Shown one piece after another: positions 6,163 to 12,099 of a stretch of 12,099 nucleotides of DNA. Position 1 is the first letter of the stretch. Each line of letters begins with the position of its first letter. Origin of the DNA: Clostridia bacterium (lineage in GTDB: Bacteria > Bacillota > Clostridia > Oscillospirales > CAG-272); assembly GCA_017621015.1 (NCBI GenBank), contig JAGAUC010000136.1, positions 1 through 12,099 on the forward strand, given 5' to 3'. The notes under the pieces are model-generated. The model was not told the DNA's origin, did no database searches, and saw nothing but the letters and a program-made list of their open reading frames with translations. The position numbers and the translations under genes are program-made.

Positions 6163-7254
6163 ATGAAGATTTTGTGGTTGACCAACATCCCTTCGCCTTA
6201 CCGAGTGGATTTTTTCAATGAGCTGGGAAAGCGGTGCGAGCTGACCGTTCTCTTTGAAAAAAGACTTTCGGACGAAAGGGACGATAGCTGGAAAAACTTC
6301 AAGACCGAAAATTTTAAGGCGGTGTTCTTATCCGGAAAAAGCGTGAGGACCGATTCGGCGCTCTGCTTTGGCGTCACCAAATATCTGAAAAAGAATACCT
6401 ATGACCATATTGTCGTCTCCAATTTCTTTGACGTTACGGGAATGATGGCGATCGCCAAGCTGCGCGCCGCGCGCATCCCGTATATCGTGGAAAGCGACGG
6501 CGGCTTTGCCGGAAGCGGCAAAGGCCCCAAAGAGGGGCTTAAGCGCTGGCTTCTGAAGGGCGCGCGGGCGTATTTCAGCACGGCTGACAGTCACGACGAA
6601 TATTATCTGACCTACGGCGCCCAAAGGGATGCGCTGATCCGATATCCCTTTACCTCGCTCTGGGATGCCGACGTGCTGGAGGCTCCCGTTTCCGATGAGA
6701 CAAGGGCGGGGCTTCGGCAAAAGCTCGGCGTGAGCGAATCGCAGATGATCGTGGCGGTCGGGCAGTTTATTCACCGCAAGGGCTTTGACGTTCTGATCGA
6801 AGCTATGGCGCAGGTGTCGCCTGAGATCGGTTGCTATATCGTGGGCGGAACGCCCACGGCGGAATACATCGAGCTTGTGGAGAGACTGGGGCTGAAGAAC
6901 ATTCATTTTGTAGGCTTTAGGAGCAAGCCGGAGCTTGCCGAATATTATATGGCGGCCGATGCGTTTGTTCATCCTACGCGAGAGGACATTTGGGGGCTGG
7001 TGATCAACGAGGCGATGGCCAAGGGCCTTCCCGTCATTACTACCGACCGTTGCATTGCAGGGCTGGAGCTTATTTCCTCGGAGGTGCCCGGAGAGATTGT
7101 CTCCGTTGGGGACGTGGAGGCGCTTGCCGCGGCCATCACCCGGACGCTTGCGGCGGTTGGCGGTGAGCAGAGCAAGGCAGTGCTTCGGAGAGCTCGCGAG
7201 TATACCTTTGAAAAAATGGCCGCGCGCCATATCGACGCATTGGAGAAATTATGA
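6163..7254 (+). CDS. GT4-type glycosyltransferase
   Basis: The 363-residue GT-B protein opens with MKILWLTNIPSPYRVDFFNE, typical of GT4 enzymes in surface-polysaccharide clusters. The donor domain includes AVGQFIHRKGFDVLIEAM (198-215), with basic residues Arg205 and Lys206. HFVGFRSKPELAEYYMAADAF (248-268) follows. PTREDIWGLVINEAMAKGLP (271-290) carries the EX7E-equivalent as Asp275 and Glu283, an acidic substitution common in the DxWGL variant. It is expected to add one sugar to the growing repeat unit. It is separated from the previous gene by 22 bases with GAGG 8 bases before the start. It is joined to the broken acyltransferase by an ATGA overlap. Specificity is not inferable. Confidence 0.9.
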   Translation: MKILWLTNIPSPYRVDFFNELGKRCELTVLFEKRLSDERDDSWKNFKTENFKAVFLSGKSVRTDSALCFGVTKYLKKNTYDHIVVSNFFDVTGMMAIAKLRAARIPYIVESDGGFAGSGKGPKEGLKRWLLKGARAYFSTADSHDEYYLTYGAQRDALIRYPFTSLWDADVLEAPVSDETRAGLRQKLGVSESQMIVAVGQFIHRKGFDVLIEAMAQVSPEIGCYIVGGTPTAEYIELVERLGLKNIHFVGFRSKPELAEYYMAADAFVHPTREDIWGLVINEAMAKGLPVITTDRCIAGLELISSEVPGEIVSVGDVEALAAAITRTLAAVGGEQSKAVLRRAREYTFEKMAARHIDALEKL

Positions 7255-7715
7255 AAACAAAAAATCCAACCATCTCGCTTTTGAAGGGCCTGGCGATTTT
7301 TAGCGTGGTGTGTGCCCACTGTTATTCGATTTCGGCTTATGCCGGCGAATTTGAACGGGCGTGCTCGCTGATCCTTCACAATCTCGGAACGCTTGGTGTG
7401 CTTGTGTTTTTTGTTGTGTCGGGTTATTTGTTCCGTGTCACCGATGTCAAAAGCTTTTTGGCCAAAAAAGCGCTCGGCATTTGTTTGCCTTGGCTTGTGG
7501 GGGCAACGGCCGTGTATTTATACGTTGCCTTGCGCAAGCCGCCGATCACCCTTGGGGATTACGTAAGCTTTCTCTTCGGAAACGGAAGTTATTTCTACTA
7601 TTTGACCGTGCTGATGCTGTTGTATCTTTTGTTTTTGTTTCTCCCGTTTTTAAGGCGGACGGCCGCTTGTGTGGCTATGATGGCGATAACGGTCGTTTCG
7701 GTCTTCTTCCTTTAA
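7251..7715 (+). CDS. Acyltransferase-3 family membrane protein, N-terminal half (gene interrupted by stops)
   Basis: These 154 residues are the first half of an acyltransferase-3 family membrane enzyme, the type that O-acetylates surface sugars. The first helix contains LLKGLAIFSVVCAH, where Lys12 and His23 match the family's R-x10-H active-site spacing, with Lys replacing Arg. FFVVSGYLF is the next hallmark. About four to five hydrophobic segments are visible. Reading ends at TAA 7713, immediately followed by an in-frame TAG. The same frame then continues for 172 more residues with the rest of the family. A complete protein would be about 328 residues, so this half alone is unlikely to be active. 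The start overlaps the previous stop as ATGA. Nonsense mutation of a once intact gene is the simplest reading; sequence error is the alternative. Confidence 0.8.
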   Translation: MKTKNPTISLLKGLAIFSVVCAHCYSISAYAGEFERACSLILHNLGTLGVLVFFVVSGYLFRVTDVKSFLAKKALGICLPWLVGATAVYLYVALRKPPITLGDYVSFLFGNGSYFYYLTVLMLLYLLFLFLPFLRRTAACVAMMAITVVSVFFL

Positions 7716-7718
7716 TAG
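7713..7718 (+). other. Two adjacent in-frame stop codons, TAA TAG
   Basis: The stops separate two open stretches that lie in one frame and together match one acyltransferase-3 protein. No base is gained or lost in phase across the junction, so this is not a frameshift. The junction reads FFL, stop, stop, VELVYITQYL. Confidence 0.9.
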
Positions 7719-8237
7719 GTGGAGCTTGTGTATATCACACAGTATCTGAACATTCTGAATTGGTGCGGCTATTTTGCCTTGGGCGTTTTTATCCGTACGC
7801 ATCAGGACAAGGTCAGACGGGTGTTTCTTGCGCTGTATCGCTTCCGATTTGCTTTTTATGCGGCCTATATAGGGGTGCTTGTGTACCAGTTTTTTGCGGA
7901 TGGCGGTGGCGGATATTGGGGCGTGCCGAATGCATTTTTTGCATGGCTGGGAGCCTTTTGTCTGCTCTTGCTTGCCGAAGCACTGGGGCATCGGAGGGAG
8001 CGAGGGGCACAAAGGATTTTGATCCGAATGGGAGACACGTCACTGTTCGTCTACATTTGGCATATGCCGATTGCCGGTATTGTGACCAACCTTTTTTCCC
8101 GTCAACCGCTGACGGTTGCGGTATTGGCTCGCCCTTTTGTGGTTCTCGGCGTTGTTTTGGTCGCCTGCCGACTGGCTGAGCTGGTTTTGAAAAAGGTTAG
8201 GGCGGAAAAAATCGGAATTGCTTTTGGAATTCGATAA
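7719..8237 (+). pseudogene. Acyltransferase-3 family membrane protein, C-terminal half (remnant after stops)
   Basis: This in-frame continuation of the gene at 7251 encodes up to 172 residues if read from GTG 7719 directly after the stops. It contains YLNILNWCGYFALGVFI and several further hydrophobic segments. The conserved GDTSLFVYIWHMPI resembles the late helix of acyltransferase-3 proteins, and a final helix (ARPFVVLGVVLVACRLAELVL) ends in a basic tail. No properly spaced Shine-Dalgarno precedes GTG 7719; GGAG at 7721-7724 lies too close to the next GTG at 7728. Separate translation is therefore doubtful, although re-initiation after the double stop cannot be excluded. The residues after the stops remain family-like and in frame, which suggests a recent lesion. 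The next gene starts 26 bases downstream with its own site. Confidence 0.7.
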
Positions 8238-8263
8238 CAAACAGTAAAAAAGAGGGATGGAGA

Positions 8264-9484
8264 ATGGAAACCATGCAGACTGAGGGCAAAAGAAATTTGC
8301 CGCACGTGATATATGCGGGACATTTTGTGCCGGAGGATCAGGTCAATGCCTTTAAGGGGCCTGCCGTTTCGGGCACTCGAATGCAACTTGGCATTTTTAA
8401 GGCCATAGAGGACAAGTGTGAGCTGACTCTGATCTCCACAACGCCGATCGCGTCCTATCCCAGGGAAAAAACGCTTCGTGTGCGCGGAGAGACGGCCGAG
8501 CTCTACACGGGCGCCTCTTATACCAGGATCCCGTTTATCAATGTTTTCGGCATCAAGCAGTTGACCCAGATCCGCTCTTTGCGCCGCGCGCTGAAGCGCG
8601 TGCCGACAGATCGGGAAAATACGGTCATTCTCAACTACAATCCGTACGTGGAGATCGCCATTCCCACGCTTCGCTATGCCAAGCGTCATAAGATCAAGAC
8701 CGTGTGCATTGTGGCGGACATTCCCGTAACGATTCCCAAGTCTTACAATTTCATCAAGAAATTTTTCCGTAAGCTTGAGATCAAAAATTATTACCGCTTT
8801 ATCGGCAAATATGATGCGCTTGTTGTTTTGAATAAGCACGTGGTGTCTCAGTTTGCCGACGGCAAGCGCTTTTACCTGATGGACGGCGGTGTTACGGAGA
8901 AGGAGATCGCGGATGCCGTGATCCTTCCGCCCGAGCAGCACCACAACGAGCAGATCCTTTATGCGGGCGCTCTTGAGCCCTATAACGGCATCCGTGAAAT
9001 GATCGAGGGCTTTTTGAAGGTGCAAAAAGACATCCGATTGGTGATCTGCGGCGACGGCACGCTTGCCTCTTACGTCAAGGAGATGGCAGAGCAGCACGAA
9101 CGCATCCTTTACAAGGGAAAGGTCTCGCACGAGGAGGCGGTAGCGCTTCAGCGGGAAAGCGGAATGCTGATCAGCGCGCGTCCGACGGACGGCTTTGCGC
9201 TTAAGCTGACCTTCCCGTCCAAGATCATTGAATACATGCTCAGCGGTACGCCGATCCTGACCACCCGACTGAACGGGCTGGGCGAGGCGTATGAGGACAA
9301 GCTTTTCTTCTGCGGACAGACGGTGGATGAGATCGCCAAGGGTATCGAGGACTTTTTCGAGCTGCCGACCGAGGAGCGCTATGCGCGTGCCGTAAGAGCG
9401 AGAGAATTTGTTGAGACAAGCAAAACGTATACCTATCATTCCAAGGGAATTATTGAATTGATTGACGAGGTGCTGGCAGAATGA
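8264..9484 (+). CDS. GT4-type glycosyltransferase
   Basis: This 406-residue GT-B protein has a long acceptor domain with HVIYAGHF near the start, VILNYNPYVEIAIP (121-134) and CIVADIPVTIP (148-158). The donor domain has ILYAGALEPYNGIREMIEGF (231-250), VICGDGTLASYV (260-271), LYKGKVSHEEAV (282-293) and FPSKIIEYMLSGTP (317-330). The last motif replaces the classical EX7E loop, as in several exopolysaccharide GT4 subfamilies. It probably adds one sugar to the lipid-linked chain. GAGGG lies 7 bases before ATG 8264. A second in-frame ATG at 8273 is less well placed. This independent ribosome site matters because the upstream acyltransferase is broken. It overlaps the pyruvyl transferase gene by 4 bases (ATGA). 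Sugar specificity is unknown. Confidence 0.89.
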   Translation: METMQTEGKRNLPHVIYAGHFVPEDQVNAFKGPAVSGTRMQLGIFKAIEDKCELTLISTTPIASYPREKTLRVRGETAELYTGASYTRIPFINVFGIKQLTQIRSLRRALKRVPTDRENTVILNYNPYVEIAIPTLRYAKRHKIKTVCIVADIPVTIPKSYNFIKKFFRKLEIKNYYRFIGKYDALVVLNKHVVSQFADGKRFYLMDGGVTEKEIADAVILPPEQHHNEQILYAGALEPYNGIREMIEGFLKVQKDIRLVICGDGTLASYVKEMAEQHERILYKGKVSHEEAVALQRESGMLISARPTDGFALKLTFPSKIIEYMLSGTPILTTRLNGLGEAYEDKLFFCGQTVDEIAKGIEDFFELPTEERYARAVRAREFVETSKTYTYHSKGIIELIDEVLAE

Positions 9485-10647
9485 AACAGGTGTTATTGTA
9501 CGGCAATGGAGATTTTGTAAATCTCGGATGCGAGGCGATCGCGCGCGGCGCGGCGACCATCCTGGCCGAAAAGGGCGGATACCGACTTTCCATGGCCACG
9601 TATTTTCCGGATGCGGACGGGGGAATCATCCGCGAGCTGGGGGCAACGGCCGTGAAGCTCAACCGAGGACGCGAGGGCGTGGACAACGTGCTCTTTGAGC
9701 TCGCTCTCCGTGCCGGACTCAAAACGTTCTCCCTGAAAATTCCGCACCTCAACGCGCAAAAGCTTGCCGATGGCATGGATATCACGTTTGCGGTGGGAGG
9801 CGACAATTACTGCTATGACGGTTGTCAGCGGTATTACCGTTTGAACAACGGCGTACGAAAGGGCGGCGGGAAGAACGTTTTCTGGGCCTGCTCGATCGAG
9901 CCGGACTCCATCGACGCGCAAATGATCGCCGATCTGAACGGCTACGATGTGATCTTTGCACGTGAAAGCCTTACATATGAAGCGTTGAAGCGCGTATGCA
10001 CGACCCGTGTGGAGCTTTGCTCCGACCCGGCCTTTCGTATGATTCCGAACGACCGAGAGCTTCCGGAAATTCTGAAGGACAAAAAGGCAAAATGGATCGG
10101 CGTGAATCTGAGTCCGCTGATCTACAAATACGCCAAGGAGCCGGAGGTGGTCCGCGCGGCCGTTTTGCAAAGTCTGCAAAGCGTTCTGGACACAACCGAT
10201 TACAATCTTTTCTTCTTTCCACACGTTTACGGGGAGGGAAATGACGTTTTTATCAACCGTGAGATCGCCGAGGGGCTGACGGCCGAGTCCGACCGCATTT
10301 TCTGCTTTGAAAAGCGGATCGACGCGGCGTGTATGAAGGGGATCGTCGCTTGTCTTGACGGCGTGATATGTGCACGCACACACGCCAGCATTGCCGCGTA
10401 TTCGAGCTGTGTTCCCACGTTCGTTCTCGGATACAGCGTAAAGGCCAAGGGCATTGCCAAGGATATTTACGGCACGTACGAGGGCCATATTATGCCCGTG
10501 CAGGAGCTGGAGGATGCGCAGGTGCTTCGGAGTCGGATCGAAGCTTTTGTTTCGGGAATCGACGCGGAGCGTGCTATGCTTCTGGAAACCATTCCCGCGT
10601 ATGCACAAAGGGCCAATCTCAATCTGGAGGACATGGCGGATGCATAA
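9481..10647 (+). CDS. Polysaccharide pyruvyl transferase family protein
   Basis: The 388-residue protein belongs to the polysaccharide pyruvyl transferase family (CsaB/WcaK type). Members transfer the enolpyruvyl group of phosphoenolpyruvate to a sugar, forming a ketal that gives the polymer a negative charge. Visible landmarks are YGNGDFVNLGCEAIARGA (7-24), the glycine-rich AVGGDNY (104-110), ARES (160-163), SDPAF (181-185), and WIGVNLSP (205-212). FFPHVYG (245-251) and the strongly conserved ARTHASIAAYS (298-308) follow. Length is normal and no lesion is visible. It starts within the ATGA junction with the upstream glycosyltransferase and overlaps the next gene by 8 bases. Its partner is an FrhB-like iron-sulfur protein, a recurrent neighbour in polysaccharide clusters. 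Some family members may not use PEP, so the donor is inferred. Confidence 0.9.
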   Translation: MKQVLLYGNGDFVNLGCEAIARGAATILAEKGGYRLSMATYFPDADGGIIRELGATAVKLNRGREGVDNVLFELALRAGLKTFSLKIPHLNAQKLADGMDITFAVGGDNYCYDGCQRYYRLNNGVRKGGGKNVFWACSIEPDSIDAQMIADLNGYDVIFARESLTYEALKRVCTTRVELCSDPAFRMIPNDRELPEILKDKKAKWIGVNLSPLIYKYAKEPEVVRAAVLQSLQSVLDTTDYNLFFFPHVYGEGNDVFINREIAEGLTAESDRIFCFEKRIDAACMKGIVACLDGVICARTHASIAAYSSCVPTFVLGYSVKAKGIAKDIYGTYEGHIMPVQELEDAQVLRSRIEAFVSGIDAERAMLLETIPAYAQRANLNLEDMADA

Positions 10648-11806
10648 CAAACTGAAATCGGCTGCCGATTGCACGGGATGTATGGCGTGCGCCAATGCCT
10701 GTCCGCTTGGGTGCATTGATTTTGTGCAGAAAACGGACGGCTTCCTGTATCCGCAAATTGACGAGGAAAGGTGCGTTCACTGCGGAAAATGTGCCGAGGT
10801 CTGCCACAGAAGAATGGCGGGAAGCCTGCCGATCCAAACGGTGGCCGCCCATCACCGGGAGCCGGAGAGACGCCTTGAGGCCTCAAGCGGCGGTATTTTC
10901 TCGCTTTTGGCCGGAGAGATCCTGAAACGGGGCGGTGCCGTATACGGAGCGGCCTTTGCCGAGGATTTTTCGGTGGCGCATTGCCGCATAGACAGGGCAG
11001 AGCATCTGTCCCGTCTGCTCGGCTCCAAATACGTACAGAGCCACGTCGGCTATACGTATCGCGAGGTAAAGAAGGATCTGAAGGAGGGGCGCGCGGTGCT
11101 TTTCAGCGGCACCCCCTGTCAGATCTTTGGCTTAAAGAGCTTTTTGGGAGAGACGTATGAGGGGCTGATCTGTGTGGAGGTGATCTGCCACGGTGTCCCT
11201 TCGCCGGGAATCTGGAGTAAATATTTTGCGGACGTTCGCGAGGAGCTGGGCGAGGAGATCACAAGGGTGAATTTTCGAGATAAGTCCACGGGATGGCACA
11301 ATTTCTCGCTGGGAATTTACGGTCAAACCCAAAGTAAGGTGGAGCCCTCAAGCAAAAACCTGTATATGAGGCTGTTTCTGGGCAACCACATTTTGCGTTC
11401 CTCGTGCTATCGGTGCGAGTACGCGACCGCCGAGCGCAATGCCGACATTACCCTTGGCGATTGCTGGGGCAACGAGGCCATTTGCCCGACGTTATCCGCA
11501 GAGGGGGGTATCTCGGTCGTTATCCTGAACACCGAGAAGGGCCGCTCGCTGTATGAAAGCGTTTCCGATCGTCTTTGTGCGGCAAAGGCCTCACTTAAGA
11601 CGGTGATCCGATATAACAAAAGCTTCCTGACCTCGCCGTCCGCCTCGGGCATCCGAGCGGATCTGGAGGGGCTTGCGGAGCGCCCCGTTGCCGCGTGGTC
11701 GGTGACAACAACGCGCAAGGACAGGCTGACTTCCTTGATCCGGCGCGTGTATAACAAGCTGTATATTGAGCTTGCTTTGATTTTCAGATTAAACAAAAAA
11801 GGTTGA
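10640..11806 (+). CDS. FrhB-like (coenzyme F420 hydrogenase/dehydrogenase beta subunit family) protein with two 4Fe-4S motifs
   Basis: The 388-residue protein begins with a bacterial ferredoxin-like domain. Cys11, 14, 17 and 21 form the first 4Fe-4S motif (CTGCMACANACP). Cys45, 48, 51 and 55 form the second (CVHCGKCAEVCH). The FrhB-family core follows: SSGGIFS (82-88), FSGTPCQIFGLK (155-166), CHGVPSP (183-189), CYRCEYA (256-262) and DITLGDCWG (269-277). FrhB proteins handle F420 or flavin redox chemistry, but such solitary versions in surface-polysaccharide clusters have no settled function. Clostridia are not expected to make F420, so a flavin or another electron donor is more plausible. The frame is open back to 10454, but ATG 10640 is chosen because GGAGG lies 9 bases upstream and the cluster motifs start right after it. 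It overlaps the pyruvyl transferase gene by 8 bases. Confidence 0.9.
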   Translation: MHNKLKSAADCTGCMACANACPLGCIDFVQKTDGFLYPQIDEERCVHCGKCAEVCHRRMAGSLPIQTVAAHHREPERRLEASSGGIFSLLAGEILKRGGAVYGAAFAEDFSVAHCRIDRAEHLSRLLGSKYVQSHVGYTYREVKKDLKEGRAVLFSGTPCQIFGLKSFLGETYEGLICVEVICHGVPSPGIWSKYFADVREELGEEITRVNFRDKSTGWHNFSLGIYGQTQSKVEPSSKNLYMRLFLGNHILRSSCYRCEYATAERNADITLGDCWGNEAICPTLSAEGGISVVILNTEKGRSLYESVSDRLCAAKASLKTVIRYNKSFLTSPSASGIRADLEGLAERPVAAWSVTTTRKDRLTSLIRRVYNKLYIELALIFRLNKKG

Positions 11807-11825
11807 TTGAAGGGTGGAAGGATCC

Positions 11826-12099
11826 GTGACAAAGCAACAAAAGAAGGTATTGATCCTGATGGAGGGCATCGGACTTGGGGGGACCTCTACGAGTCTTTTG
11901 AATCTTTTACAGGCGATGCGCTCGTATCCGCAGATCGATATCACGGTCGGACTGATCAATATGGACTGCCGGGATCGGCTGCCCGAGGGCACAAAGGTGT
12001 TGGATCTCAGCTGCTTTAGCCGCCGCTATGCGAGCAGATGGGATGCCGTGAAGCGCATTCTGTGCACCGCCCCCCTTGCGTGGATGCAGATCAAGCTCA
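11826..12099 (+). CDS. Glycosyltransferase, GT-B type, N-terminal part (runs off window)
   Basis: An open frame from GTG 11826 runs to the window end, giving 91 complete codons. It opens with a short polar stretch and then VLILMEGIGLGGTSTSLLNL. This is the first beta strand and glycine-rich loop typical of GT4-type acceptor domains (compare the common GG-xE-xSL-xxLL pattern). The next strand ITVGLIN is also consistent. GGAAGG ends four bases before the GTG, and AGGGTGG lies a little further upstream. The gap from the previous stop is 19 bases, so it belongs to the same operon. It would be the fifth glycosyltransferase of the cluster. The donor-binding half lies outside the window, so subfamily and sugar cannot be given. 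Confidence 0.72.
   Translation, partial: MTKQQKKVLILMEGIGLGGTSTSLLNLLQAMRSYPQIDITVGLINMDCRDRLPEGTKVLDLSCFSRRYASRWDAVKRILCTAPLAWMQIKL

Noticed and set aside
7700..7730. Programmed frameshifting or recoding at the acyltransferase stops.
   Set aside because: The frame is identical before and after the stops, no slippery heptamer is seen, and readthrough of two consecutive different stops is improbable.
7361..8179. A 272-codon alternative frame crossing the stops of the acyltransferase.
   Set aside because: Its translation is rich in Cys and Arg without hydrophobic periodicity or family motifs. The acyltransferase motifs on both sides lie in the other frame.
10454..10639. N-terminal extension of the FrhB-like protein.
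   Set aside because: It lies within the pyruvyl transferase gene, has no family similarity, and the well-placed GGAGG supports ATG 10640.
8102..10716. Long antisense frames, such as 445 codons over 8102-9439 and 407 codons over 9493-10716, with similar ones at 5127-6110 and 6328-7230.
   Set aside because: They lie opposite clear glycosyltransferase and pyruvyl transferase genes and show no family features. They arise because the sense genes rarely use TTA, CTA and TCA codons.
1..12099. CRISPR arrays, insertion sequences, phage genes, toxin-antitoxin pairs or defence systems.
   Set aside because: No regularly spaced repeats, transposase or integrase motifs, terminal inverted repeats or nuclease modules were seen on either strand.

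Overview
The window looks like the chromosome of an anaerobic, probably gut-associated Clostridia-type Firmicute with moderate G+C. This is inferred from strong Shine-Dalgarno sites, sigma-A-type promoters with 17-bp spacers, frequent GTG starts, tight ATGA gene overlaps and the protein families present. No taxonomic marker gene is present, so the assignment is provisional.

Layout. (1) Bases 1-350, plus strand: no protein gene, but a near-consensus promoter (177-205), a compact structured RNA (about 212-350) and a strong intrinsic terminator (324-350). I read this as a free-standing small RNA gene of a class I cannot name. (2) Bases 372-2211, minus strand: a three-gene housekeeping operon in the order nicotinamidase-like cysteine hydrolase (GTG start), MmcQ/YjbR-family protein, alpha/beta-hydrolase esterase. 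It is driven by a promoter at 2238-2266. (3) Bases 2212-2536: a divergent intergenic region carrying that promoter and an opposing AT-rich promoter (2456-2484). (4) Bases 2537 to the window end, plus strand: one tightly packed cell-surface or exopolysaccharide operon that continues past the window.

Polysaccharide operon. It opens with a NeuD/PglD-type sugar acyltransferase and a monotopic phosphoglycosyl transferase. The latter would load the first sugar-phosphate onto the lipid carrier. Three GT-B (GT4-type) glycosyltransferases follow, then an acyltransferase-3 membrane protein cut by two adjacent in-frame stop codons (TAA TAG, 7713-7718). After it come a fourth GT4-type enzyme, a polysaccharide pyruvyl transferase-family protein, and an FrhB-like iron-sulfur protein with two 4Fe-4S motifs. 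A fifth GT-B-type glycosyltransferase, not visible as a complete ORF, starts at GTG 11826 and runs off the end. Together they suggest a lipid-linked oligosaccharide repeat unit of several sugars, possibly pyruvylated, whose O-acylation may have been lost. No flippase, polymerase or chain-length regulator is in the window; they may lie downstream.

Most worth a second look are the unassigned small RNA, the double-stop acyltransferase, the pyruvyl transferase/FrhB-like pair, and the charged tail on the phosphoglycosyl transferase.
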